The notes below the pieces were generated by a model. It did no database searches, was not told where the DNA came from, and saw only the letters and a program-made list of their open reading frames with translations. A stretch of DNA of 64,000 bases from Chlorops oryzae (taxonomy: Eukaryota; Arthropoda; Insecta; Diptera; Chloropidae), in NCBI GenBank assembly GCA_020466095.1, contig CM035806.1, positions 33,440,571 through 33,504,570 of the forward strand, in the 5' to 3' direction. A program made the translations under genes and the position numbers. Below are positions 35,930-48,489 of this stretch, in pieces (position 1 is the first letter of the stretch; each line of letters opens with the position of its first letter).

Positions 35930-36330
35930 TACATTACATAACATATAATAACATACATAACATAAAATAACATAAAATAACATAAAATACATTACTATAC
36001 ATAACATAAACATAACATAACATAACATAACATAACATAATCATAACATAACATAACATAACATAAACATAACATAACATAAACATAACATAACATAACA
36101 TAAACATAACATAACATAACATAACATAACATAACATAACATAACTATAACATAACAAACATAACATAACATAACATAACATAACATAACATAACATAAC
36201 ATAACATAACATAACATAACATAACATAACATAACATACATAACATAACATAACATAACATAATACATAGAATACACATAACTATTAAATACAATTACTA
36301 ACATAACATAACATAACATATCTTGCATAA
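35930..36330. repeat. AACAT pentamer microsatellite, about 400 bp
   Basis: Nearly continuous (ATAAC)n with occasional variants such as ATAAAC and ATAATC. Most regular at 36120-36240. It creates spurious long open frames on the minus strand. Confidence 0.95.
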
Positions 36331-36821
36331 GCATAAAACATAACTACATACAATTTAAATAACTAACATTATCATAGAAGTCTAATAAGTAATTTCAATA
36401 TTCGACGATCAATAATCGTGATAACTTGACATAAGCATGAGATATTTTGCTAACAATTTTTTTATACATCATTAGAGTAATTGTTTAATTTTTATCGAAG
36501 TAAGATTCTCAATATGGACATAAATATGACGAGGAACAAGTTAACATTTAACTGTCTTATGCAGAATTCTTGAAAACGAGTAATGCTTAATCATAGCTTT
36601 TATTGCATCAGGCTATTATTCAACCACAAGAGTTATTTATGGGAATATTATTAAAATTCGAATTCTCGAATCGTTAAATAATTAAACTGATCGCAATCGA
36701 GATGTCGGAGGTCTAGAAAGTGCACAGTTTACAGTTACTTTGTATTTACAATTCACTGAATCATTAAGATATCTTTAACTCTGGCAATAGACGTAATCGC
36801 TTGAATCGACTTCAGTTTAAA

Positions 36822-37762
36822 ACAAGTAAGGGTGTTATAGTCAGGCGAGCCTGACAATAGAATACCCGACACAGACACACATGTTCAAATAGTTTTTCAT
36901 ATCAAGAGTTATTTAAGGCCATAGGGGGCCCCATATACTGACTTTTGTTAAATTTCTTTATGAAAACTGCCCGTTTGCCACGCCCACTTTTTTAATTTTT
37001 GTTTAATTATAATCGGAGGCTTAAATATACGCTCAAATTTTAAGTTTCATTTAAATATTTCGAAAAAGTCCGATTTTGAGGCAGTTTTGGGATTTTTGTT
37101 TCAGACCCTAGTACTGGAGGTACCCTTAATAATGGTCCGATCGGGTCCATTCTCGAACTTGTTCTTACTCATGTCATGTGAGCACGCATACAAAATTTTG
37201 TCAAGATAGCTCAACTCCTTCGATAAGATAATTGTATACAGACAGACGGACTGACAGACAGACAGACGGACAGACAGACGGACGGACATGTCTAAATCGA
37301 ATCTCCTGGTGACGCTGATCATATCTATATATATTTTGGTCTATCTCGACTGGTTCTGGGTGTCCCCTACACCCGAAATTCAAATGGGACTTGAACGAAA
37401 GTTGGCACTTATGCTTCCTTTGCAGCCATAAACATCCTTCAAAAAAATTTCTTAGATCGGTCCATTATTAAGGGTACCTCCAGTACTAGGGTCTGTCACA
37501 AAAATCCCAAAACTGCCTCAAAATCGGACTTTTTCCAAATATTTCAATGAAACTTAGGATTTGAGCGTATATCTAAGCCTCCGATTAGAATTCCAAAAAA
37601 ATGGAAAAGTGGGCGTGGCAAAGGGGCGGTTTTCATAAAGAAATTTAGCAAAAGTCGGTATATGGGGCCACTTATGGCCTTAAACACTTCTTGATATTAA
37701 AAATTATTTGAACACGTGTGTAGGTGTCGGGTATTCTATTGTCAGGCTCGCCTTACTTGTTT
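36822..37762. mobile_element. HINE family A inverted dimer
   Basis: Both ends carry the same terminus (ACAAGTAAGG...GCGAGCCTGACAATAGAA) in opposite orientation. The left part (to about 37363) includes the GACAGACGGAC microsatellite. The right part is a reverse 5' portion. The outer ~310 bp of each side are complementary with scattered mismatches, enclosing a loop of about 300 bp. Confidence 0.7.
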
Positions 37763-37764
37763 TT

Positions 37765-39521
37765 TAGTTACATTGCCATTGCCATTGTCAATGTATTGTT
37801 AATTTAAAAAAAAAGATTTTTTTTTCAATTAAAGAGGGCCCGCAATATCGCTGGGAATAAATTTAGAATCTCTTTTTTAGGTAAAACAATTGAGATTCCG
37901 CCTAGATTTTTTATTCGTGTTTTTTTTTTTTTAAATTCACACTACCCAGACTGCAGTTGGGCTTAATTTTAACTGTTAACATAGTGCATGGTGAATAAAA
38001 TATATCAGATTATAAACACAATCCTCTTAGGGCTAGTTTATAAGTAGTCATGAGTAATAATCCTATTTCAAGCCCACTGATTGCAATTGTCAATCGCGAA
38101 GTTCAGTTCCCACTGTCGACATTACCAAACAATGAAATAAATTGAATTAATAACCATAAGCAAACATATAGTTCTATATAGTTATATCTTTGTGTAGACC
38201 CATTTCTAATGCGATATCTATGTATATATATTGGACATTTCGATTTTATTGATTTAAACAGTCGGCTGATATTTCGCAATGAGGAAGTACTTGAGAAATT
38301 TTCAACTCTTATTCGCAAGAGGAGCTATGTACTCAGTAATTGAAAAGAAAATCCTTTTATATACTGTCTTGTTACGAAAGAGAAAACGTTCCGTTGCTCT
38401 AAGTATTTTCTTTTAATATACATACAAGTACAATAAAAACAATTTTCTTGATAAGCTTCGCTGAAGTGGATGATAATTTAAGAAACAAGGAAGATGGTCG
38501 TCGCTCGAAGAAAAGAAAAATAATTTTTTTTTTTGTTGCTTTTGAAAATCATATGAAAAGTGCGTAAGAATTGTGGTCCGATCTATGTCGATTTATGTGA
38601 TTTATATCGAAATGTTCGAACCAAAAAAAAAAAAAAAAAGAACAAGAAGAAGATGTAAGGTTCAATGAGGCTCTTAGTCGGCAATAACTTTGAAATGGAC
38701 GATTCCGGCTGGTGAATTGCAACCAGTTGAGAGGCTCTCACACGTTTTTGTGACAGTCATGTGAGACCAACACACAGTTATTGCCTCTTGTTTAACTGGC
38801 TTGAAGTGGGCTCAAATGATGTTTCAGCTTTAATATGTATTTTTTTTTTTATTGAATTATTCACTCAACTGTTTTTATCTATCAAGTTTATAAATTTTTT
38901 GTGGTAAGTGTCTGAGTATATATCATTTATCGTCGTTTATAAAACACACAAAACATTTCGACGTCGTACGGACGTGTCGAACAATTCATTTGACCTTGGT
39001 CAGTTCAATAGTTCGGTTGTTTAAAAGATCTAATTCAAAATTTTCTACAATTAATATCAAAGAAATCCTTCTAAGGTAATTAAATCAAAAGGATCAAAGC
39101 TTAATATTCCTTCAAAAGACAAAAAAAAAAAACAACTAAATATTAAATAATTAATAGCCCAAATCGAATTAAAAAAAATAAAAACTTTTATTATTCTAAA
39201 AGCGACTATTGAATTTTTGATGGAATAAAATTTTTTCTTGTGAAGTGCGTTTTTTTTTTTAAGTGCATCTGAAGCCTTGATTGCACACCTGTGCAGAACG
39301 GACTATATCGTAATATCCTTAAATAAATACCGATCGTGCTAAAGTGTAACATCCGTCCCTTGTCCACTCAATCAATTCGATCACCATTTCCGAGGGATTG
39401 TATAACCCTTTGGACAGAACTCAAGCGGGTTCCAGCTTCGTAAAGCTATGCAATGAAATACCTTCTCAAGGCTCAAGGGATGAATGCAAATAGATCGAAG
39501 TGATGGATTACAAACCAATTA
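37765..39521. other. intergenic, no gene seen
   Basis: AT-rich. 38650-38830 has more balanced composition (GACGATTCCGGCTGG, GAGGCTCTCACACG) and might be regulatory or exonic, but no splice or coding support was found. Confidence 0.3.
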
Positions 39522-39748
39522 CAGTGTACTCTCTTTTAAGCGGACACCTAAGGGACCGAAAAGTATGTCCGCTTAACTGAGGTGTCCGTTTAAGAAGAAC
39601 CGTTTTGAGAAACAGGAAGACTAGGGCATTCCCAAAAAGTTTCCGCGTAAGAGGAGTGCCCGGTTAAGAGGAGTGCCCGCTTAAGAGGAGTGCCCGCTTA
39701 AGAGGAGTGCCCGCTTAAGAGGAGCGCCTGCAAGGAGAGAGTACACTG
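39522..39748. mobile_element. pogo/Tigger-like MITE with internal 17-bp tandem repeats
   Basis: TA-flanked ends CAGTGTACTCTCTTTTAAGC and GAGAGAGTACACTG. The interior has GCGGACACC/GGTGTCCG pairing and about five tandem GAGGAGTGCCCGCTTAA units (39653-39725). Typical of Tigger-like insect MITEs. Confidence 0.75.
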
Positions 39749-39750
39749 TA

Positions 39751-40772
39751 GTCTCTTTTTATATAAAGAATCGTGTTCGAAAACTATTCAGCTACTAAAA
39801 ACAAAGGGTCTTGATAAAATGTCATTGAAATACTTATTCCATCAGAAGAGTCCTTTAATCTCTTAAATCACGATCGGGCAAAGAAGGATAAAGATGTTCA
39901 TCTTGCGATATTCGCACTCAAAGAATAACAATTTAAATCGTAAATTGTCTTAAGTTCAAAATGATTTGTTTTTCCTATTTGATATTCTTTCTATTTCATA
40001 ATTTATTTCTCATTACCGCAGAACTATTTAGCATTTTATATTTTTTCTTTTGAAATCTATAGTGCTGAACGACCGTAAATAGCCGCGATAATAAAATGCA
40101 TGGAATTAATTATTAGACGACAAAGTTTTAGAAAATTATTCCCTCAAGATAAAAAAATCAATCATTTTCAGATGGAATTACATATATAAAATGAATTTTA
40201 TTTATTAGGCAATTCACAAGGTCTTCTAAAACGATACTGCAAAAATCATCGAAGGATACGTTGAGCGATTTGCTACTGTATAGACTGTTACTAGGGCTGT
40301 TGGGAAAATTTCGATATTTTGTAGAAAATATTTTCCTTTCTTTTTATTTATTTTTAAGTTTTTTTCCCCCATTATTCTTGGGAATTTGTTAGGTTAACTT
40401 AAGAACTGGACAAGCCAAAGAGATTTGTGTAATCAATTATACGATGAAATTTCAATTTCTTTACAGAGTGCGTCTAATTTTTGCGACGCTACTGTAGAAT
40501 TATCAGCAATAATAATAGAAAAGGAATGCGATTCTGTATTTAGGCACGTTTCAATTCAATAACTAGAACAGTAGGGGAAGACGGCAAAGCTACGCAGTTC
40601 AAATGCAGTTATTAAATTCAAAATGACGCGAATATATTTACTAAATTACGTATGTAGCAGAATAACAGAAAATTTACGATTCCCAGCCGGAAAAAGTTTC
40701 ATTCGTGACTAAGTCATTTAATCATATCATGAGGTAATAAAGAAGAAGAAAACTCTCCCAGAGGAGAATTAA
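39751..40772. other. AT-rich intergenic region with one MITE fragment
   Basis: TTAGGCAATTCACAAGGTCT at 40206 matches one end of the element at 40773-40909. It is a truncated copy. Nothing else recognised. Confidence 0.45.
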
Positions 40773-40909
40773 TTAGGCAATTCTGAAGGTCTTCTGAAAT
40801 TCGTTTAAGTTTATCCCCAGCTAAAATGAAAGTTTTTAAGGCTAACAATACTCATTCTAGCTGGCGAAAAATTTTAAACGGATTTCAGAAGACCTTGTGA
40901 TTTGCCTAA
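40773..40909. mobile_element. short MITE (TTAGGCAA ends)
   Basis: Left TTAGGCAATTCTGAAGGTCT and right AGACCTTGTGATTTGCCTAA, arms about 35 bp, total 137 bp. It directly borders the AAT microsatellite. Confidence 0.7.
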
Positions 40910-40910
40910 A

Positions 40911-41119
<209 letters not shown>

Positions 41120-41569
41120 TCTTATCGATCAGTGCCGGAGCATCGAAAACATCAAATGTCTAGACCGCCTGAATTCATCTATCAAGATTGATTGAAGAAA
41201 CTTTCCGGATGGCCATTCCTCCGTGATCATGACCGGATTAATGTAGTAAGGACTTAATTGCTAAGTACATAGACGGCTTCAAAGATGAATGAGAACAAAA
41301 GAAAACCCAAATAGAGAATTTTTGACAGCGCAACGATTTCTTTTTGTGCGTGCGAACGTGATAAGGCGTCTGGAAAAATTGCACTCTTTCCTTGTTCTGG
41401 ATATAGACGTGTTTCATTTCAAAGCTTCTTCACTCACTCACGTTATGGGCTCCTAAGGAGCTAGTCAGTTGCAGTAAAAATTCTTTTAAAAAAACAATTC
41501 AAATCAAATCAAATGGGACTATAAAGAGTTTAGAAAACAAAAAACGAATCCCTTTCTTATTATCTATTA

Positions 41570-42493
41570 GGGTAAGGTCACCTATTATGGACCTCCTAAG
41601 AAAAAGTTTAAATAAAAATTGGTTGAAGAAGGCTAACCGTGGTTTTTATATAACATTCGTTAATCGATATTACTAGGAAACTTTCCATGGTAGCATTTGA
41701 TTTTGAAAATAGGGCAGAATTTTTGTGTGGGGAAAAATGCAACCTTGAGTGGACCATCCGAAGAAAATTAAAACCAAAACGGTCGACAGTCAAAAAAAAA
41801 GCACATAACTACAAAATTTTTTGAACTTTTATTGAACCCCAACCGGTTTAATTACAGTCATTACAAAACTTTCATCCCATTCAGTGTCATTATCCGAGTC
41901 ACAATGTTTGCATGAAAAAAGGCCTTTGATACTGATGCAATACTCGACGACATGCCCAAATGATTTTTAAAAATTACCAAAAAACTAAAAAAACACCTCA
42001 TAAAACTGGCTAGCACTGTTCCAAAGTCTATTTATATCCGTAAACATGCTAAATTAATATTAAGAATGATAAATTTTGACGGTCCACTTAAGGTTGCAAG
42101 CAGTGGTCCACTCAAGGTGAACCATACGATTTCAAGGGAGCAACCAAAACTTATTCCAACATCTACTTAAATTTTCAAATGATTTTGAACTATCAAGTCC
42201 AATGCCCAAACTAACAAGAAATATACTTCTTAAGCTTAACACAAGTCGTTTTTTGGCACTATTCGTAGCAGGCACAAAGATGCACAATGTTATAAAACGC
42301 GAATTGTTTTCACTGTTTTTGAAGCGCTCGCTTGAAAACAAAAACACGTGTGCTCAGCTGGAAACTGTATAATTTACTGTTGATGTTTGCAGTGAAGTTG
42401 GCTGTAATATTAGTTTGACATTTCAACTGTCACAACATAGTAAACATTGAACTGGTCCACTCAAGTGACAGTCCACTTAAGGTGACCTGAACC
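41570..42493. mobile_element. TIR element with GGTCACCT ends, about 920 bp
   Basis: Left GGGTAAGGTCACCTATTATG and right CTTAAGGTGACCTGAACC are inverse. The motif GGTCCACTYAAGGT recurs inside at about 42080, 42105, 42450 and 42470. Open frames here have no recognised relatives. Confidence 0.6.
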
Positions 42494-42908
42494 AAAAAAA
42501 AAAAAAAAAAATCATAATACCGATATTCATTGATCAACGATGAAACGAAAAAAAAAAACAAAAAAATATATATTACATATGTATATAGATCAAGAGCAAT
42601 ATTTGCCTCTTTCGGAGTCTAGCAAAGATAAATTACCGTTACAGTCATGACAACTGAAAGCCAGGCCAGCACCTGATGTCAACCATTGATTTATTATATT
42701 AGGCTAGCGGTAGCAGTGCCGGGCAATCAGCCATTCAAGTGAAGTTCGGCTGATAATATCAGACGATGCTGTGTTCTAAATTGTGTTTGACTTTAGCAAT
42801 AAAATTATAAAGTTTATTAAATGTCGCTTTTATAAAACAAATAATTTCATTCTTTTTAATATAATATAAAGCCTTATAAGCCTCAAACCAACGACGTTTA
42901 TTTTAAAG
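42494..42908 (+). promoter_or_regulatory. probable promoter / 5' UTR of the SLC36 gene
   Basis: More balanced DNA at 42650-42790. TTTATTTTAAAG immediately before the ATG could be a 3' splice site, which would put a 5' UTR exon upstream. No core promoter motif can be assigned with confidence. Confidence 0.3.
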
Positions 42909-45900
42909 ATGACAGAAACACCACCAGTCTCTGAAGTGAAAAATCATTCGGTCGTCTCATTAACGGATTTCGATTCACGGTACGTCTATCCGCTCTTCAA
43001 TTTGTGCAACGTATTTGCCTCGATTGCATTTTCCATTTTCCCAATTTTATTTAAATTTAAATGTAATCTTTTTCTTTCGTTTTCTTCCATCATAAAAGTA
43101 CAAACTTAACAGAAACCGCAAAGCTTGACGATAGCTATGACCCTTTTGTGCATCGCGATCAGGAAAATGGAACGCCGACTGGCGGCGCGCTTGTTCATTT
43201 ACTCAAATGTTCTTTGGGGACAGGTGTATTGGCGATGCCGTTGGCATTTTCGAATGCCGGAACAATTTTCGGCATGGTCGGAACAATCATTATCGGCATT
43301 CTTTGTACGCATTGTGTTCATCTCCTGGTAAGTGTGAAACCAAAAATAAAAAATAAAAAAAAAATAAAAAAACAAAGCAAATAAGATAGCTAAAGTCGGT
43401 CAAGCCCGACTTCCATATTCCCAGCGCCGCGGCAATATTGGCGCACTATGTATTGCCTTTTCTTACGGAAGTTGCACAAAACAAATGTTTGTGGGCGAAT
43501 CACATAAATTTTCTTCCCATACCTTTCATTCTTCTTGGTCAACCTATGTTTCGATTTTGAAGGTTCTACGCTTTCACTTTGGACCGCTATCGGGGCCCAA
43601 CATATCTGAGTTCCAAATTTTGACGTGATTGGTACACCCGTTTGGAAAGAGATCCGAGCACAGACAATCGGGCGGACAGACAGGCAGACGGATAGACAAT
43701 CGGGCGGATATACGGACGGACAGACGGATTTGTCTTAATCGTTTCAGTTTTCGATCCTGGCCCAGCTATCACAATTTTTCTGTATATTTTCTTATCAAGT
43801 TTTAAAATAGCATAATTTACACTTTAGGAAACTATAAGAATCCAATCAGTATATGATAATCCATAAAGGGCATCCAAATTATGCCCATGCATGCTCTCAA
43901 TAAGTTCTTAATGAGCTCTATAAGATGATAGAAAAGTACAAAATATATATTTTTTTTTTAAATACCCGAAAAATTGCAGCAAATTTTATTTTCTTATTTT
44001 TTTGCGATTTCCTTTGATTCGCAGGGTCTGGGTTCCATTTTTCCCACTTAGTTTATATAGTATGTATGTATTTAAACGATTCAATTTCAAATATCTTTAT
44101 TTTTGATTTCAATGTTTTTTATTTTTTAGTTATAGACTATATATCTAGTATCTTAAATACTACACAATATTTAATTAGGAGCTCTAGCCCTGGGATATCG
44201 GCTATTATTTTTGACTTATTTATTGATTCTGAATTATTCTGTGTGGGGTTTGAATCTGGGAACTCTCGATTTCTAGTCATATGCTCACCCATCAACACCG
44301 TGTTAGCCAGATCGAAATGACTGGATTTTTTCGTTTAAAATTTAAATGCTTGTCAAACATGACGAGATCTCCTTCAGTTCTTTTTGAGAACTTATAGAAC
44401 ACTATAGGACTGTTCCCGTACTGAACCGAACTGCTCAAAGCTGCTCAATTTTTGCGAAAACTGTCCACGAACTACACGATTGCGCTAATCAGAGAGATTT
44501 CGACAGAAGACGAAGACAAATACTCTATCAAAATCTCTCTCATATGCACCATCGTGTAGTTTTTGCATAGTTTTCGCTAAAATTGGGCAGTTTTGGGCAG
44601 TTCCGTTCAGTACGTGAAACAAACTTTATAAGAGAATTTAAGATCTTATAAAAAAGAAATTTTAAGATCATTCTAGTAGCCCGAATTGAGCAACATATCT
44701 TATTCTTATAGAATTTTCCGATATTTAAATATACTACTTAAGAGCATCATAGGCCTACTAAGCCCTAGTATAGAACTATAAGTATATACGATAAGAACAT
44801 GTTCAGAATATTACGCTAGCTGGGTAATCAATAATATATATGTACATACATACATATATTTGTCTATACCTACGGAGCTTAGTTCTAGCTGTTACAAGAT
44901 CCGCACATAACTAATATAGCTATAGAAAATGACTCCAATCCGAAAGTAAACAGAGAACAAAAAAAAATGAAAAACTGAATTTTTAGGTCAAAGTTTCACA
45001 CGCCATGTGCCGGAAAGCTCACTGTACATCGCTGGGCTACGCTGAAACAGCTGAAAAAGCTTTCGAATATGGACCAGCTATGGTTCGGAGGTGGTCTAGA
45101 TTCGCAAGGTAAATTCGAAAAGTTCAATTTATACATATGTATATATGTACATATGTTTATGCACAAATACGACAATATATAAGACTATTCCGTAAAATAT
45201 GAATCCTTCAGACACTTCGTGGATTATGGACTTATGGCAACGTATTTCGCTGGAGGTTGTGTCTACATGGTGTTCATTGGAACGTCATTTCATGATGTCG
45301 TTAATTATGACTACGATATGGACTGGGCTGTTCAAATTTATATAGCTATAACGACTGTTGCATGCCTATTTATTGGCCAGGTTCGGTCGCTGAAATGGCT
45401 CGTACCCTATTCGTTTATAGCGAATGTTTGCACAATCGTTACATTTGCCATAACACTGTACTATATGTTCAACGAGCCGTTGGATTTCTCCGATAAACCC
45501 TACGTTGCTAGCATATCGCAGATACCGCTGTTCTTTGCCACGGTCGTATTCGCTCTCGAAGGTATCGGTGCTGTTATGCCCGTCGAGAATTCGATGAAGA
45601 AGCCACAGCATTTCCTTGGCTGTCCGGGAGTTTTGTACGCAGCCATGTCGATTGTCGTCTCAATGTATTCGATTATTGGATTCTTTGGATACGCACGCTT
45701 TGGCTCGGAGGTACGAGGAAGTATTACACTGAATTTGGAAGCAGGCGCACCGTAAGTCCACAGGCCTACATTTGTTCGACATAATCGACATTGTTAATTA
45801 TGTATATATATATATATATATTTTTTTTTTTTTTGCCCCATAGGCTAGCGGATGCAGCCAAACTCTTAATGGCTATGGCGATATTCTTTACGTTCGGCCT

Positions 45901-46346
45901 TCAAATGTTTGTCCCCATCGATATACTTTGGCGTAAGATCAGTAATAAGTGCGCGAAGAAAAATCACAATATCATTCAACTCGCTCTACGTACGGGTATT
46001 ATTTTAATATTGGGAGGCATCGCGATCGCAATACCAAATCTGGAGCCATTCATTAGTCTAGTAGGTGCCATATTTTTCTCATTACTCGGTAGGTACCTAC
46101 ATTCAATTGAAAATTCATTTACTTACTTATTATTAGCAATTCTAAATTTTCCCTTCTCGCCCCTCCCGATATTTTGAAGGTATTTTCACGCCGAGTTTCC
46201 TTGATATTATCTACTTGTGGCCCGATCGTTTGGGCTTCTTAAAATGGAAATTATTCAAGAATATTCTGCTGTGCGCGCTTGCGATATTCGCACTTGTGGC
46301 TGGATCATCGGCGAGCATAGAGGAAATCATAGAGCTTTATCAGTAA
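42909..46346 (+). CDS. SLC36-type (pathetic-like) amino acid transporter, 457 aa
   Basis: Coding exons: 42909-42979, 43099-43327, 44987-45108, 45212-45751, 45844-46088, 46180-46346. All are GT-AG and frames join. The first transmembrane helix (about 52-74) carries LLKCSLGTGVLAMPLAF, the SLC36/AAAP signature. It is followed by GTIFGMVGTIIIGILCTHCV and then SHAMCRK. Roughly ten further helices follow, including FFATVVFALEGIGAVMPVEN, also typical of SLC36. The family moves amino acids across plasma or lysosomal membranes, often with protons, and feeds TORC1 growth control in flies. Length is normal. Substrate and exact fly orthologue cannot be told from sequence by eye. Intron 2 (1659 bp) is swollen by mobile elements; the others are 91-119 bp. 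Confidence 0.92.
44236..44326 (-). mobile_element. tRNA-headed SINE fragment in SLC36 intron 2
   Basis: On the minus strand: TCTGGCTAACACGGTGT, then AAATCGAGAGTTCCCAGATT and AAACCCCACA. It matches the head at 6564-6640. Confidence 0.6.
44412..44620. mobile_element. MITE in SLC36 intron 2
   Basis: Left GTTCCCGTACTGAACCGAAC and right GTTCCGTTCAGTACGTGAAAC. Arms of about 70 bp include GCGAAAACTGT and AACTACACGAT. About 209 bp. Confidence 0.7.
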
Positions 46347-46858
46347 AAAAAAAAAAAAAAAAAAACAAACAAACAAACCAAAAATAGATTTTTATTTTAA
46401 AATTTCTATTCTAATTATTGCATTGCCGCCCCCACTGGATTGTGCTTCATTCATCGCATTTTATTGTTATTTTTCTTGTTGTGTAAAATCGATGTTTCAT
46501 GTTGTCCCCAGTGCAAGAGAAAAAAGAAACCAACTTTCTTTTGGAAATCTATTGATTGTACGTGTGCAATTGTCTGAGATTTCATGTTTAGGGTTAAAAA
46601 AAAAAACCACACATATCGACCCCTTTTTGCAAATTCATCGTATTTTACATTCTTTTTTTTTTTTACGAAATTGACTTTTTGATGCAAATTCGTTCTAGGT
46701 CCTCCAGCTCATCGCCTAGCAATATATTATAACCAGAGTGAGTAAAAAAAGCCCGGAAAAACCCAAAAATAAGTGCTATAAAAAGCTCGAAAAAACGAGG
46801 AAAATAGTCCAAAAAATATGCAGTTAAAATTTATTTTTTATTCAGTGGACTTATTAAA

Positions 46859-47484
46859 ATATCGTCGGCTTAAAGTGTAAACCTACTAACTTACAATTTC
46901 AAAACTTTACAGGGTAAACAAAAAACACTTTTTTTCAAGGCTTCAAAGTAGGGAAGGAGACCCAAAATATTAATGGTTTATTTTGTTCCTATATGAAGTC
47001 TCTTCTAAATTCGATTCTGTGCACCATACAAAGTCTACTTGGAGTGACTTGTTGGTGTTAGCTGTGACCTTTGACCACAGTTGGACTTAGGAGTTTTACT
47101 CATCACCAATTTCTCCGTATTTAGAATTTGAAATTAACGGGCATGTGATTGGATTCCCTTTCCCCAAATTTTGGGGAAAGGGAATTTCGTTCCTCCAATA
47201 TTTTGAAGAATGTATGGCAATTTTTAAAGAAATGACATTGTCAAAAAAAAAAAAAAGAGCGGCTATACGATAAAGTTTTCGAATTAAAAAATTTCAAACA
47301 TATTTAAATCCCGAGTTTTTATTTCAATTTCCCGGGAAATGAATTCCCGGGAATCCAATCACACACCAGTAAAAAAGATTTTTTTGCCTGACGATGCAGT
47401 GTCCTTTTTTCTTTAAAATGACATCGAAAAGACGGAATGGGTTATTAGTGGACTTAGCAGGTTTACACTTTAAGCCGACGATAT
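46859..47484. mobile_element. TIR element nested in the hAT element, 626 bp
   Basis: Left ATATCGTCGGCTTAAAGTGT and right ACACTTTAAGCCGACGATAT. The arms continue into AAACCTACTAA and TTAGCAGGTTT. Itself interrupted at 47144-47363. Confidence 0.78.
47144..47363. mobile_element. innermost nested MITE, about 220 bp
   Basis: Left TGTGATTGGATTCCC and right GGGAATCCAATCACA. Contains CCCCAAATTTTGGGG and CCCGGGAAATGAATTCCCGG hairpins. Confidence 0.72.
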
Positions 47485-47930
47485 ATGACTTTTACATTTT
47501 CAAACAAAAAATGTTGGCGCTTCTTGCTTAAAAGGTTTTTATACAATGAAAAAGATCGTTCAACGTCTGAAGAGGTAAGGGGGCAAAATTTTAAAGTACA
47601 CTCAAGCGTAAATACGGGATCGAACGTATACGCCAGCATTAGACACAGCCCTTAAAAGAGTCATTGACAAAGGAAAGCAATAAAGCAGAAATAAAATCAG
47701 CTAAAAAAACGCAACATTGTTGATTTTTTCGGAAATTAGGTAGGAAAAGACATTTAAAATAGTAAAATTAACCAAAATTATGGGAAATATGCACAAAAAA
47801 TAGTTTTTGGCAAGAAATAGCTCGTACTACTAAAAGATGCAAAAATAGTAAAAAGTAGCTCGCACTACTAAAATATGCAAAAATAGTATGACGTATGCAA
47901 AAACAAGCATTTATTCACTCTGATTATAAC

Positions 47931-48489
47931 CTTAAGCACTGTACTTATGGAGATAATGCCGAATTAGTTTTAGCTTACACAAAAAAACGCTCTCCTTTAA
48001 AATTCAGATTTTGTAACATACGATAATTTCGCGGAAAGGGGTTGATTTGATTTAATTACATGTGTAATTAGCGATTTATTTTAAGGATGTATTGTAATGA
48101 TATATTTAACAGAGTTTGTGACTTTAAGTGTATTTAAAAAGATTGAAATAAATTTCGTTCAAAAGAAATTAAATATAAAAATTTAAAAAAAATCAAATTT
48201 ATGTAAGTAGTTTAAATAAATAAGTACATAGTTACAATACAAAACGTTTACGAAACACGTTTACTGTCATGAGAATCCATGTTAAAAGCACGTAATTCAA
48301 TTATTGACACAGCAGCGCGGTGTCACATTCCAATTCATTTATTTAAGCCATGCTTTTATAATTGATCTCATGCAATAATTTATTTTACTAATGTGCTTTT
48401 GAAAATGACAAAATAAACCATTACCTATCTACTGATAAAGGTAATTACGTGAATTGATTTCGAAATTTTCAAGCTTACTGAGGTATACA
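47931..48489. other. AT-rich intergenic region, no gene seen
   Basis: Unique-looking sequence without TIRs, arrays or coding support. Confidence 0.35.

Larger units (their letters stand above)
43384..44930 (+). mobile_element. HINE family B copy in SLC36 intron 2, split by an insertion
   Basis: 43384-43800 matches the 5' part of 49616-50247 (GCTAAAGTCGGTCAAGCCCG, GGCGCACTATGT, GACGGACAGACGG). The 3' part resumes at about 44860 (CTACGGAGCTTAGTTCTAGC, TGTTACAAGATCCGCAC). About 1 kb of foreign DNA lies between, including a SINE and a MITE. Confidence 0.6.
46734..47922. mobile_element. hAT-like element, 1189 bp, carrying two nested elements
   Basis: A perfect 8-bp duplication ATTATAAC (46726-46733 and 47923-47930). 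Ends CAGAGTGAGTAAA and TTTATTCACTCTG. The interior near the right end has direct repeats (TAGCTCGYACTACTAAAA, GATGCAAAAATAGTA). It lies about 390 bp downstream of the SLC36 stop. Confidence 0.88.

Noticed and set aside
35934..36334. long minus-strand open frames (MLCYVMLCYVM-like)
   Set aside because: Pure product of translating the AACAT pentamer microsatellite, not a protein gene.
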